From: Ciona intestinalis
Taxonomy: Eukaryota > Chordata > Ascidiacea > Phlebobranchia > Cionidae
NCBI RefSeq assembly: GCF_000224145.3
Contig: NC_020168.2
Span: 1,019,534-1,083,533, forward strand
Reading direction: 5' to 3'
Length of the DNA stretch: 64,000 bases
Below are positions 48,901 through 61,900 of the stretch, piece by piece. How positions within the stretch are numbered: the first letter of the stretch is position 1; each line of letters begins with the position of its first letter. The notes under the pieces were generated by a model that ran no database searches, was not told the DNA's origin, and saw nothing but the letters and a program-made list of their open reading frames with translations. A program made the translations under genes and the position numbers.

Positions 48901-51900
48901 CTATACACTTGTGATACAGTTGTACACAGGTTAACTATTTTATTAGTCTGTTAACTATTTTATTATGTCTGTTAAATTACAACTCACGTGATTGCTAAAT
49001 TGTGCGGACTTTGAAAAAGTGTTAAATAACAAGTGTATATATCTTGCAACTGGAAATCCCAAAACTTTGATTTTCGCACGGTGCCTTAGAATGGTGTTTT
49101 TTGGCATCTGACCAAGCTTGGCTGAGGCAATAATTTCTCATGTCATATTACAAAGTGTTAGAAAAATGCGTTTTTTTAATGTTTGCAAGAACCGTTCTGT
49201 CATGTTGTTCTCGCAGTGTAATCGATGCGGTTAAAATAGAGCACATGTTCATGTGGTCAATAATTACAGATCTAAAAAAAGAATAAGTATATTGTGGGGT
49301 GTCTGTTAGAAAGTTGATTTTATTATATTTATAAACAGAATTTTTTTATTAAAAAAATCTGGTTTTTGCAAGATCCAGACAGTGACATTATCACTGATAA
49401 AGGGGAATTTTTGCAATCCTGATTGTAACTAATAGTTTGTGGTACAGATATAGCTTACTACCTACTTAGCAACATCAGTTATAATGATACCATATTATCA
49501 GAACTAGAAGGCATAATATAAAGAAAAACGCGGTTGTGTGGAAATAATATTCCCTTTTGAAGGGATGTAACAATGGGCAGGATGCAAAGTTAAGGATAAT
49601 CAATCAATCAAACTGATAACATGTCTGTGCGGTGATGAAAAGACTATAGAGAGATTTACAACAAAATCAAAAGCAACTCCTCACTGGACCCTATTGTTCG
49701 TACAGGGCTGGGTGTAAGAGATTTTACAGAACAGTGTGCAGGCCACGGTAAAAATGTGCATCCATCAAAATGGGCTTGCGAGCTCATCTTATTTATGCTG
49801 ACACTGTCAGCCTGACAGTATGGGACAATTTGAAAATTTAGTGATATGTGTTACGTCATAGATACTGATAGTATAAACTGTTACTCAGACTTGGTTGCAC
49901 AAGAGAAGGAGTTTATGGAATGGTAAAACATCCAGAGGTCGTATATATTATCAAATTGCCAAAGCAGCATAGTATTATGTTGTGCTGATGTGCATACAAA
50001 CTACAAAGTATTCATTACAGTCGTGACAATTTGTTACTTTAATGAAGTGTGAAAGAGCGAACCTCTATCCGATTTCAAGCTTCTGCAGGCTAAATATTAA
50101 ATGTTTCAACTGTATTTTTTACACAACTGTAAAAAAAGACAACATCAAGTTTTTTTTTTGCGAGAAAGAAATACTTGCAGGCAGCACACCTAGTCCTGAA
50201 AATAAGGATATCAGCGCCAGACTATAAGTAGAAATGTAATATTGTGTTTTGCATCACCTGTGCTAGGTGTGGATGTATTTTTATCGTTTAGCCTGCCTGT
50301 GGTTTATTAATTTGGTAAGTAATAATTTAAAATGCAGGCACAGAAAAAAAGAGTTCCTTCATTCTTTGGAAGGGTAAATACGCATGTGCATGAAAGGTTG
50401 ATTGCATGAACATTAATGTTTGTAGCATTCATTGTAGAAATGTGACATGATACTATACATCTAATATAAAATTAACAAGATATTATTTTATCACAAAATG
50501 ATGTACTTCATAAGTACAGTACTTCCTTGATTATTTAGTTATAAAAATATTTAACAAAACTGGCAAAAAAAAGCAATTGAATAAGGGAGTTTTTATAATG
50601 ATACAACCTGATGATCAACCAATGTCATAAAACCAGATACTGTATGAAATAAAAATGAAACTAATTTAAAATTACTATGAAGCATCATTAACATTTATGA
50701 TGTATATATAGTATATATGGAATTTAAAAACTTGTTTTATTCTATGTTTGCACTGTAAAGCCCCTTTATAAACAGATTTTAGAATTTTAGTCAATCAAGG
50801 ATGGTAAGGATAATCAAGGGAGTTCTGTATTACACATCCACTAACATTTTTCTATGTTCGTATATACAACATTACATTTGTACCTGATAACAGAAGGTAT
50901 TTAACCTTTTCCATACGGCTCAATTTTTACTGTGGGGGTCGAGTTAGTCAAAAACAATCTGTTTCATAGATATGTTTGTTGGAAAAAGTTTTACAAGCCT
51001 ATATTTTGATATTTTGATGTCATCATCATTGAACGTGTTTGTTTTAATAATTTAAGTGCCTGGTTGAATTTGACGAGAATAACCTGGTACAATTGTTTTG
51101 TGGTTAGTTTAATATTCGGCTGAAAAGTTTTTTAGTTTAATATTTAGCGAAGACAATTGAGATAAGCAATACATAAAAGTTTTGGACAATTTATAAACTC
51201 TTATTTCAAAAAAATGTTTTGTTTTACTTTTTTTCCAAAGAGTTAAACTTCTGATATTTTTAAATTGTTTAGCGAATTTTGTTGTGTTTTTTTCTTTCAT
51301 TAGGTGGAATAAATCTTTCAAATATCAAATACATACTTGATAGATGTTGCAGTGAAACACAGTGTGTAGGTTGACAAAATGTTTTAGGATAGAATTAACA
51401 TTTAAAAAACAGCTTAAGTAATTTGGGTTATTATGTTGTTTAGTGAAAATTTATAATGAAAATATGAAATATTATTTAAATAAAAATCAAGAAGTTGGGG
51501 TTTGGTTTACACTGTACTGGGGGCGGGGGCTGCTACTTAGGAATTGTCGGCTTTAATTGAATGTGAAACTAACAAAAAGCTTAACAATTAACATAATAAT
51601 CTCACTAACTTGTAATCATTCGTCTTTCTTTAAATGTATTTCATAAAATGTCAAACTTTCTGGTGTTACATTATAGAAAATTTGTGCATGAACTTTGTTA
51701 ACTCCAATAGTATAATATCGTAGGTAAATACTTTAGCCCAGATGTGTAAGCCATGTATGAGCTGCACAATGCACCCGAATAAAACGAGTTATATCTATGA
51801 TTGGGATATATTGCCCCAACTTTTTGGATTGTAAACGCAATAAAGACCTTATCCACAAAAAAAAAACTTCAGTGTTGTTTAAATTTAATGTTTCTAGGGC

Positions 51901-54900
51901 AAAAAGAAAAAGATTCGTGCGATGTTGTACGTTTCACCAGATGCTCTTCGTGTTGTGGAAGATTCAACTAAAGCTTTGTTGCTCGATCAAACAATTGAAA
52001 AAGTTTCATTTTGTGCTCCTGACAGAAATTACGAGAGAGCTTTCTCTTACATATGTAGAGATGGAACAACACGTAGATGGATATGCCATTCATTCTTTGC
52101 AGTAAAAGATTCGGTAGGTTAATCATTAAAAAAATTGCATGTGAAGTCTTTGTAAGATCCAAATTGTTGCAAAGTATGTGCCAAATCTATTTCATGTTCT
52201 AAAATATTTGTTTAAAATAAATGTTGATTGTCACAGGGTGAGAGATTGAGTCACGCGGTTGGTTGTGCATTTGCTGCTTGCCTTGAAAAGAAACAAAAAC
52301 GAGAAAAAGAAACTGGTGTAACTGTTACTTATGATCAAAATCGAACAACTTTTACAAGAGAAGGTTCATTTAGAGTGAAGACATTGACAGAACAACAAGA
52401 AGAAGCAAAACAAATTAATTCAGGTTTAAACTATGAAAAAAAATTAATGAAAATTATTAAATTGCTATTATGTTCTATTTTTTAACATTACCACGATGTT
52501 ATTACAATATCTAATTCTAGTTTATCTGCACAGGTTTATCAACCACAAGTGATGTAAACCATGTTCAAGTTGAAGTTCATAATCCAAGTGCTATACCACG
52601 ACGACATGCACCTTTACATTTAATAAGACAAGCATCTCAAAGGTAATGTTATCATTTCACTAATCAAGCCGGAAAAATACATTTTTCAACACTGTCCGCT
52701 AATTTACATAAAGAATTTATATTAAATACTTCTGCTTTATAAATATATTAAGCTGGGGGAATGATGGAACACCTTTAGCACATAATGTCCAAATAAAACA
52801 ATTAACAACAGTCTCTGGGAGTCGTGAAGATACTGTTTTATAGTTCTTTGAATCTTCTCTGTTTTCTACCAAGTAAGACGAGAAAATAGAATAAACGTGT
52901 TCCATCTTCTTTCACCCTACTAAAATAAACATTGTATATATGAAATAAAGTTTAATTTTTTTGATTAACATCAGGGGCGTTTCCAGGAATTTAAAAAGGG
53001 GAGTCCGGACCCCCGTGGGGTCAGCAAGTATTTTGTTTAGAAAATGGCCTCATATAAACGTAACGCGCCTGATAAAAACATACCCTGACTAACATAAATT
53101 ATAATGCACACACTGGCGCAAATAGACCTGCTCAAAAGGCTACCCACTAATTTGCGCCAAAGGCGCAAAAAAAAATTGTGCTTAAACCCCCACCTTTCTA
53201 CTGTAAGAACCCCCCGTTTTAGAAATCTATTTAAATAACCACGTAAGTAATTTTTCGCCTTTAATTGCGAAATCCTAAGCGGAAACACTGGCCGCACAGT
53301 AACTCGCAGGTGCCGCTGTTCCTGACTTTCCAAGAGTAAATTTCTAACGATCGAATTTGTTTGAACTAGGTTTCGTTACAAACTCTAATGTGAAGTCCGC
53401 GTATTCACTCTCTCATATTCGGATTCGATTACATATACAAAAATGCATAGAATAACGCCGAAATTAACGAATCCTGATTCCGCCCATTCCTAGTTTTTTT
53501 ACACGTGATTAAGCACCTTATACTAATCCCGGGTATAAATATTCACACCAATAATAGTGTAACTTTAGATTAAAGACCTTCAATTAATTTAATAAAATAT
53601 AACATAAAATTGGTTTTAAACTACAATGATATGACTGCTTTACCATTTTTTAATAGGAGGTGTTCTTATTTTCCCTCCAAAAAAAAAAAATTTTTTTACT
53701 AAAAAAAATGTTTTTTTTTTCAAATAATATTCAAAGGGGGGTCCGGACCCCCGTGACCCCCCCTTGTATACGCCCCTGATTAACATAGCTATAATAATTT
53801 AAAGAGCCCTATCTATGGTTTTCATGGTTGCGCCGTTTTTGGTATAAGAACAAAGTTTATATCTACTGATGATAAATTAACAGCTACTTGGTGAAAGTTT
53901 GTTTGAATTTAAAAGTTATGAAGGTTTAAAAAATCATATTTTTCAAAAACTGCACTCCCAGGCACTGTGACATCACAATAGAGTATTTCGTTCCTGGGGA
54001 AAACCCGGCCTATCAGTGATTTATCATTTAATGGCTTCAGCAACTTATTGGCGGTTACTGCCTAGCCTAGAGATTAGTGTGTTTATTTTATTGCAAATTA
54101 ACTGTTAACATTGTCGTTGTGTTGTGTGACCCCTCCAAGTATATAAACGAATAAGTGCACTTTTTATTTGTATGATATGCTCTTATAAACTTTCCAGAAC
54201 ATTTGTTTCAAAGAACAAGCAGGATGGTGACAAAGCATTGAATTCTCCATTCAAACGAAATTATTCTCTTCCATTAAACAACTTACCATCAAACACCAGC
54301 AGACTGCACAGGCCAATTATGAATCCTGGTAAAATAATTGTATCACTTATTGTTTGTACTAAATATTAAAGAATATCATTTGTGGCGCGGTATTCAGTTT
54401 TAGCTCACCTTGTTATGTTGTGAACATGCAACATGTTTAACCTATCAACAAAATTTTGACTAGGTTTTATTTAATTGAATTTTATAGGCAAAGGATGTCA
54501 GCTATATCAAGCTTTATTTGGAAAGTTAGTGCAGTATTAAATTATCTTCAAACTTATTTCTATTTTTTGATTAACGTCATAAAGTTGATGGTGTATCTGA
54601 TGTTTCTCATTTTTGCTATATACTTACAAAAATAAAATAGTATAGTATCGTCTCGACGCATATTTTGAACTCTAGGCATCTATGATACTCACTACTCTAA
54701 ATGCGTTTAAGGCTAAAATAACTTTGCGAAGTTGTTACATTATTTGTGATGTCTAACTGTTTTTTGTTTAATAATAATTAAAAAATGTTAGATGAGTGAA
54801 ATAATATTTAACTTATTCAATCTGAATTTAAGTTCCAGAATTAGAAGAGCAGCCTTTTGACATCAGTGGAATCTGTTCGCAAATAACCAACACATTTTCT

Positions 54901-55822
54901 AACAATAATGATGATCCATTTTCCAAAGCACCGATGCCACGATTATCATCACCAACATCTGTCAAACGAGGTAATTTTTCACCTTTTAAAACTACTTTTC
55001 TTATTATCGTTATAACTTTCTTATTACTTTTCTTATTATCGTTATGAATTTCTTATTATCGTTGTAATATGGTGTTGGTTTCATACATCGTATGTCTACT
55101 TAGAAGTTATCAGTTTACACATATGTAACATTTTTAGAATGTCTGCAATGCTTAATTACTAGTACCTCTATCTTCTTTACTGCAGATCAATATCCTACAT
55201 TACTCAGGATCATATATTTAGATCATAAAATGAACAAAAGTTACCAGAAACTCGATTTTACGCCAATGTTTTCTAATGTAACAGTTTAAACGTAAATATC
55301 TCTAAAGTATGCAACCGATGTTAAAATACCCGGTGCTGACAGAGTCCAAATTGAATACAACTAAACCTCCCGAATTGAATACAACTAAACCAAAAAATAA
55401 CTTCATGGGCCCTTTTTTTTTACACACCAAATTCTGGTTTTGATTACTCCAACCGCTGTGGCATATTTGACTATTTTTGTATCAAAATCAATAATTCTTT
55501 TATTTTGTTTTTAGAACCAGTTGTTGAAACAACTCCAATGAGTAATTTAAACAACTCGCTTATGCAAAAATCTTCTTCACCTATTCATGATACAAACCCA
55601 TGGGCAGCAGACACGCGTTTACAAAGTTTTGATTCAAGTTTCCAAACGAATTCTTATTCCACTTCTGAAGCAGATAAATGGCTAAATAATCTTGAAAAAC
55701 ACGTTGCTGCACCAGCATTGAATCAGCAGTACAGCGTGTTTAGTGATACTGTAAATCCATCAAGCCAGCTATCTCAGATACCTCCATGGTCTAATAAATC
55801 TGGCTTTGAAGTTAAAATTTAA
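45947..55822 (+). CDS. NUMB: Numb, PTB-domain endocytic adaptor and cell-fate determinant
   Basis: Eight constitutive exons join in phase to 430 aa: 45947-46075, 48384-48458, 51898-52113, 52237-52423, 52534-52642, 54198-54328, 54833-54970, 55515-55822. The N-terminus [10 protein letters not shown] and the PTB domain (about residues 28-175; [71 protein letters not shown]) are nearly identical to vertebrate Numb. [24 protein letters not shown] and [12 protein letters not shown], conserved phospho-regulated stretches, follow. [17 protein letters not shown] holds the DPF motif that binds the AP-2 alpha ear. No NPF motif is present near the C-terminus. Numb is asymmetrically inherited and antagonises Notch by endocytosis. 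Two ATGs are adjacent (45947 and 45950) and either could start. Introns 1, 2 and 5 are large and hold transposons and a candidate cassette exon. Confidence 0.97.
46436..47636. mobile_element. hAT-like DNA element in Numb intron 1
   Basis: Ends tagggatgtg and cacatcccta with related ctcggg/cccgag sequence next to both termini. Flanking octamers gcatgtta and gcacgttg agree at 6 of 8, compatible with an old 8-bp duplication. About 1.2 kb. Open frames inside do not resemble a transposase that I recognise. Confidence 0.65.
50338..50373 (+). CDS. NUMB: Candidate 36-nt cassette exon of Numb (PTB insert)
   Basis: Within Numb intron 2, aaaatgcag precedes a 36-nt open segment encoding [12 protein letters not shown], followed by the donor gtaaat. 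It is phase 0 on both sides and would place this peptide between VKQLKA and GKKKIRAML. In mammals the alternatively spliced Numb exon inserts ERKFFKGFFGK at exactly this point. The similarity in position, phase, length and basic/FFG character supports a conserved PTB-insert exon. The polypyrimidine tract is weak, fitting regulated splicing. No transcript evidence is available here. Confidence 0.75.
52751..52922 (-). mobile_element. Short TIR MITE (family S), diverged
   Basis: Starts agctgggggaatgatggaac and ends ccatctttcaccctacta-like sequence (visible cttctttcaccctacta). The interior gggagtcgtgaagata matches the reversed family. In Numb intron 5, 50 bases from a hAT-like element. Confidence 0.8.
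52972..53778. mobile_element. hAT-like non-autonomous element with perfect 8-bp target duplication
   Basis: Terminal inverted repeat caggggcgt / acgcccctg, subterminal ggtccggacccccgtg blocks at both ends, and the octamer attaacat duplicated exactly at 52964-52971 and 53779-53786. Length 807 bp. The perfect duplication points to hAT-type insertion and a relatively recent event. A 98-codon frame inside shows no transposase features. Confidence 0.9.
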
Positions 55823-57204
55823 CTTTAATTCATATGTACAGTACAGCAATAATGAACTTACATGACCTTTTGCTTTAAAAGGTGCATTTTAAGGAGGTGC
55901 TGCATGGTGTTCTTTCTTTAATATAAAGTAAATCAAGTTTGTCACTATACTCAAAACAATTATTTTATAAAGTTTAATCATATTAAAGTGCTTGTGAATA
56001 ATTAAACCCCTTTTTATTGCTGTTTAAATTTATGTATATAGTTGTGATATTTAACCAATTTAAGGTACTGACATTTTTTAAATTTGCGGCACTTTACACT
56101 TAAATTTTTGTTTATTTTAATGTACAAGTCATAAATTATTACAATAGTGTATCATTGCCAATCAGCAGCATATTGCAATAATGTTGTAATTTATGGTAAA
56201 AACGAATACTTCTGTTGTTCTGGTTTTAAGTGTTTAAATTCTATCTTTCTGACAATATCAAGAAAACTCTAATTGCCAAAATAAGATGTATGGCTCTCGG
56301 CAATATAATAGAATTCTTGCCCTAATGAAATTTTGATATTAAATTTGTCTATAAGAAAAGCATGAATGCAAGCAGGGAGAATGAAAAGCCACTTAATATT
56401 GCACAATAAGCCTACTTTTTAGATTCACAATCTATTAAAAACCGTAAATTTATAGTCTAAACTAAATTTCCAAACTAAAAACTATGTGGTACGCGCGCAG
56501 TACCTACACTTAATGGTGGCGTGAGGCAAAGGATTTTCACAATTGTAAAATCGTTTGGTATCTTGTACTTGTTTGGCGGAAAGGTGGAAAAAATTATTGA
56601 AGTGGGACGCATTGAAAATTTTAAAGCACTGGTTTACTTTATTAACATTCATCGTTAGTTAAACATCATATGGTTAATATTGACTTCTTACACCACCTTA
56701 TTACTGCGGGGTTTGTTCACACTCTAAAAAATGATTTTAAAAGAGATAACAACGGAAAATAGTTGATTATGCGTGGAATAAATATAACAATAAATGACTA
56801 ATCATTTTTTAATTACATTTAAACGAATTTCACTTCAAATAAAGATTAAAAAGTCGGTCACTAGGTTGATGCAATTGTCGGTATGTGTCCTGCCCAATGG
56901 CACAACCACAATTGCTGCAGCTCCTTTAACTACTGAGCCATGGCGGCGGAAAAATAGTCACTTATTACAATACTGCACTTTAAATGAAAAGTTTTTTTAT
57001 GTATAGAAAGCTCTGCATTTTACCATTGTGTTAACACTTGCATGATTTACAGATGAGCGTGTGTTGGAAAATAATGAATGAACAAGATGATGCCCTAAGG
57101 TTGAATAATCGATACATGTGAATCACATGCATCCATCAGAAATAAATTCAGTTTGTCTATGTAAAGACGGAACCCTTAAGCACATATTGCCCAATATTTC
57201 TAAA

Positions 57205-57560
57205 TTCTATACAGTGGAGTGGGGGAAGATGGAACACTTGAGAACATATTGCCCAACATTTTTAAATTCAAAATATAGGGCGTACATGACGGTTATTGGG
57301 TGATACCGCGAATTGACAGGCTACTAGCATTCCTTTTTTTAATTGACAACAGTTCAAAAAATATAATAAAACACGCGATGACTTATTTCGCGATTCGCAC
57401 ATCAGGTGTAATTTTAAAAACTCGGAAACACAGGGTAAGACGCCACAGTTTAAAATCATTGTTAATTTTGAATAATAAGTGAATCCATTAATATGACTAT
57501 ACGTAAATACAACGAAAAAATACTGTATACACTTTGAAAATCTAACATTCTTCTCCGTGC
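57205..57560 (-). mobile_element. Family-L TIR element fragment, reversed
   Basis: Terminus agtgggggaagatggaacac, then acagtttaaaatcattgtta and cgtaaatacaacgaaaaaat, paralleling 43840-44110. Confidence 0.7.
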
Positions 57561-57578
57561 CTCAATGCTATATAGGTG

Positions 57579-57768
57579 TAGTATTGGGTGGGGAAAGATG
57601 GGACACCTTTTCATTATTTTCTTGTCCCATTTGGTAGTAAACAAAGAACATTCGAAAAATTATTAAACCGTTTGCTAATTCCCACAGGATGCTCGTAATT
57701 GTTTAAAACACGATCAGAGCGTTCGAGTATTATGTGCTAAAGATTTCCAATCTTCCACCACCCTACTA
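57579..57768 (+). mobile_element. Short TIR MITE (family S)
   Basis: Starts tagtattgggtggggaaaga, ends cttccaccaccctacta. The interior has gtagtaaacaaagaacatt and aattgtttaaaacacgatca. About 190 bp, joined directly to the family-L piece. Confidence 0.85.
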
Positions 57769-57784
57769 TATATGTCCGGTTGTT

Positions 57785-57920
57785 TAATCCGTCCGAAAGC
57801 TCGTACGGAACACCTACTTAGCGCACACGCCCACAACAGCAGCGAAGAGCCTTGACCCCATTGGCCATTACTTCTGGATTAGAAGCAGGCGCGTTAACCA
57901 TTTTGCCACGGCGTAGGGCA
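57785..57920 (-). mobile_element. tRNA-derived SINE, head portion
   Basis: The minus strand gives cgccgtggcaaaatggttaa (A box), then ccagaagtaatggcc and ggggtcaaggctcttcgctg (B box), then gtgggcgtgtgcgct. It shows the tRNA-like 5' end that most other copies lack. Confidence 0.8.
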
Positions 57921-58206
57921 ACTAATCTCCAATATTGCACATATAGTTCATATTCTCTGATAAGGAATATGAGTAAGATGTGTATTACACATATTTTTTT
58001 AACGGAGTAAGATAGAAGCTTTCTTCGTTGCTTCGGCATTTCAGACTTTGTCATTTTCTAATAAAACGTGCCTGTTTATTTAATTTCTGGCTCTCTTGTT
58101 ATTCAGCGCTCTTTTCTTAGTGACGTCATACTTTGTTTTGTTGTTGTTTTTGCTGCAGTAAGATGAATTAATGGTTCAAATGAAGCGTTTGATTTGTAGT
58201 AGTTAA

Positions 58207-58353
58207 TACTAAAACATGAAAGCTGAGGCATAATTTTTTATATTCAACTCTCAGGCATATTCTGTTATGCATTAACTCTCAGGCATAATACAACAGAACA
58301 TGCCCAGGAGTTAAATTTAAAAAAAAATATGCCTGAGTTTACACGTTTTAGTA
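58207..58353. repeat. 147-bp foldback element
   Basis: Ends tactaaaacatgaaagctga and (reverse complement) tactaaaacgtgtaaactca pair over about 26 bases. Two more aactctcaggcat units and a ccaggagtt unit lie inside, so most of the segment can fold on itself. Confidence 0.7.
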
Positions 58354-58972
58354 TCTGCCGTTCGTAATACTAAGATTAAATAATAATGAGTTTGCTTATC
58401 TATTTTAATATGGGTGCCAGTGGACAGTCCTTCCTGGCTGCGTTATATGCTAAACCTAACAACCACTAACCAGTAAATAACTTTCAACCCTAAACTTCGA
58501 TTGCCACTATAACTTCTATTACCTCCTACCTAACTATTAGTAACCTGCAACACCTCCCACCAGCTTTATCTGTACCGTACCAGAGAATTTATTACTAGTG
58601 CCGTAACATCTACTTGCGGCTAAAGGTTCGACTGGTTTAATTAGTGTATGTCTTGATGTCTGCTATATCCACGAACGAACTAATTAAAGGAACCAGTGCC
58701 ATTATATTCCTTCTAAACGCTAAATTTATTTATATATCCTTAACATTTTTTTTAGAGATTAGAGATTGGGGAAAGGAAGTTAAAATAAAATAAAACAACA
58801 AATTGTTAGGCTTCTCAGTTTAGCTGCATGTAACTTCAAAGAAGTGTTGTTGATATAGCAGGGCAAACAGCCATTTTTATTAAGTATAATTAACTATTTA
58901 ACATTGTATGCATAAGCCATGAGTCATAACCCGATGTCTATTTATCTTTAGAGTCTAATTTGTCACCTTAAA

Positions 58973-61900
58973 ATGGCCTCTTGTCACAATTCAAGTTATC
59001 CAATTGGAAGATTAGGGAACAGCTCACCAGCTTCATTCACACCTTCAGTATCCAGCAATGTTACACTCAGTCTCACCGTTTGCTACCTGCTGCTCTATTG
59101 CTGTGTATTTGTGTGTGTGTACATTCAATTGTGGCTGATATTGCTGTTTAACTACAAACGAATTAGCTTTCAAAGTGTCTTTTTATTTCTATGCCTTATA
59201 TGGAGTGCACTTCGAGCAACTTTGTTTTCGTTCTACTTTAAAAATACGATTGAAGCAAATGAACTTTCAGGACCGATGTATTGGCTATTGTATTGCTTTC
59301 CTGTATGTTTGCAGTTTTTCACCTTATGCTTATTAAATCTGTACTTTTCACAGGTAAGCTTATTCAGATTTAATATACATACTTACGTTAGAACAAAGTT
59401 TAAAAATTAGTTGATGTTTATGAAAAAATTGACATTTGTTGCAAAAACTTAATAATTTTTACTCAAATGAATTTATTCTAGAATTAGTTTATAATTATTG
59501 AATTAGGTTTTAGTTTTAAATCAAATTATTGGACTAAATAAAAAATAATTCTTAAAATATTCAGGTGATGTTTAAGTCAATGTCGAAATATGCTGCCCAC
59601 CCAAACAAATACATGTAAGTTTTAAACCATGGTTACAATTTTTCGCATATTCAAATGAGCAAATGTATGCTAAAAGTCTCCTGTTTGCTATGTATACCCA
59701 AACTACATTTGCCTTCATATGTTATTCTTTAAAATTAAACTCTTTTAGTTCATTGATGTATTAAGAAATGTAAGTTGCTGTTCTTTTAGACACATGGTGT
59801 GTTAAATCTAGAATGAACAAAACAAAGACAGTTTAATAAATATATATATATATATATATTTGCGATATTATTAAGACTATCTGAATAGGATATTAAACTT
59901 TAACATTTACCGAATAAATGTTTTATTTTTAGAATACCATTAAGAATATCAAGTTTTGCAGCTTCATTTCTATTTCTTGGTATGAATATCACTTGTGCTG
60001 TAATTGTTAGCAACGAGGTAATTATGATTATTTGCATAAAATCACTGTATGCATGTTTGTTACAATATTTAAAACATCTAAATATTGATTCAAAATCTTA
60101 CAATTTGTGCTCAGTTTGTCAGTTACAATTAGTTAGGGATATATTTGGTTGTATAAAATTTGTAAAATCTTATTGTATTGTACATCATACATGGTATGGT
60201 AACAGATATAAATGGGCTAATCTTACACATAGCCCAGCTTTTATAATGTATATATATAATGTTAGTGTATATATATATTAATGTAATCCAGAATGTTGAC
60301 AATAAAAATTTGATCAATGTTTTGATCTCCTTTTTCAAGTTTTCTTCTCTGCCGAACAACTGCTATTGTTTTTAGATAACAGTGAACCAGTGATGTAATA
60401 TTTTGACAGTATAATTTACTTCTAACAGGATGTGCATACACCAAATTTGATTCTAATACGAGGGATTGTTATTACACGAGTTTTTGTGAATGACTTGTTA
60501 TTCGTGGCGTGTGCCTTTTCTTTGGCATTTAGCATTTTTAAAATATCAAAAACTTGTTCTGCGAATATTCTTCTTGAAGCTAAGGTACAAATGTTCACTA
60601 TTTTGTAACAATTATATTCACACCGTTTTTAGGACTAGACAGAGTAGCATTTTATATTAATAAACAGGGCACAACAGTATGTCAAGCTACATCTGTGGGA
60701 ATAATCATTGTGTTGCTTTATTCATCTCGTGCGGTTTACAACCTTCTTGCAATCAGCCCTTTAAGATGCTCAGAATTATCTTCATTCAACTTTGATTGGT
60801 ACAATGTGTCGGACCAGGTACTGGTAGTATTTAAAGTTAGGTGTACCTTATATAAATTTTAAAGCTATAATTAGGTGTTTTAAGTATTTTTGCACAGTAC
60901 ACCTCAAATTACCACATTTTATCATAATTTAATTTTCAGAATAAAAACAAACAGCCAGTTAATAATGGTATCTTAAACTTAGGCTTGATAGTTAGTAGTG
61001 AAATCAGGTTTCCTTTACCCATTATTTGCTAGACATCACCGAATCAGACACTGATTACTTAATAGAACCACTCTTTTTTTTATTAATTTTGAATGATTGT
61101 GTCAAAGTTAGATTAGTTTTTATTAAAGTACTAATAAGTATATATAGTTGAATCAAATGGTAATAATAATTTTTTTATATAATAATCCTTGTTTTCAGGC
61201 AGATCTAGTAAACCTCCGTGACAGCTCATATATTTTATTTGGTGTTGTGCTGTTTGTTTGGGAATTGCTGCCAACTTCATTATCCATATTTTTCTTTCGT
61301 GTTCAAAAAGTTGACGCTTTAGCGGTAAGTCTGCAGTATTATATGGTATGTGTATGCTATGCGCACTCAATCTTGAGTACAGTTGTTCTTATTCTTTTGG
61401 TAGTAGATAATAAAAGTAGTTTCTGAGATGTTACATACATTTAATGCACAATGTTCATATAACACATTTGTCAATTAATGGTGTACAAGAACTTCAATCA
61501 TTAGGTCTGACCGCTATAAAGCATGACTTTGTGTTCTTTTGTACCTTGGATGACTTTTCCAAAATCAAGTAATGACTTACGTATGTTTGTTCTATGCACA
61601 GTCTTCCAATTGTATTTTTGAATTGTCATTAGTGATGCGCAACTCCATTACAGCTGTGCTATTTTGCTTATGCTTATTCATGTATTTTTGTTATTTATTT
61701 CCTTTAGAAAAATGGTGAAAATGATTTAACAAATTGTAGTTTTAATAAGAGAGTTTACTTCTTTGACAATCCTTCTTGTTACGGTGAAGATGCAAATCAA
61801 CAAAAACTGAAGGGAAAGGTTGAAGCAATGTAAGTTAATTATATATAATATATATATATTTATCTATATACTTTTGAAACCTTCCATGCTTTCTGTTAAG

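Larger units (their letters stand above)
55823..58972. other. Spacer between Numb and GPR137 genes
   Basis: Numb 3' UTR (an attaaa at about 55984), about 600 bases with nothing recognisable, a weak family-B fragment at 56600-56770, a reversed family-L piece, a MITE, a SINE head and a small foldback. No coding exon supported. 58360-58970 should contain the GPR137 promoter but shows no clear TATA box. Confidence 0.65.

Noticed and set aside
53037-53333. 98-codon minus-strand frame
   Set aside because: Inside the hAT-like element, without transposase motifs and with composition following the element.
59126-59400. Canonical G-protein-coupled receptor
   Set aside because: No DRY or NPxxY signature; the full-length match is to the GPR137 lysosomal family.
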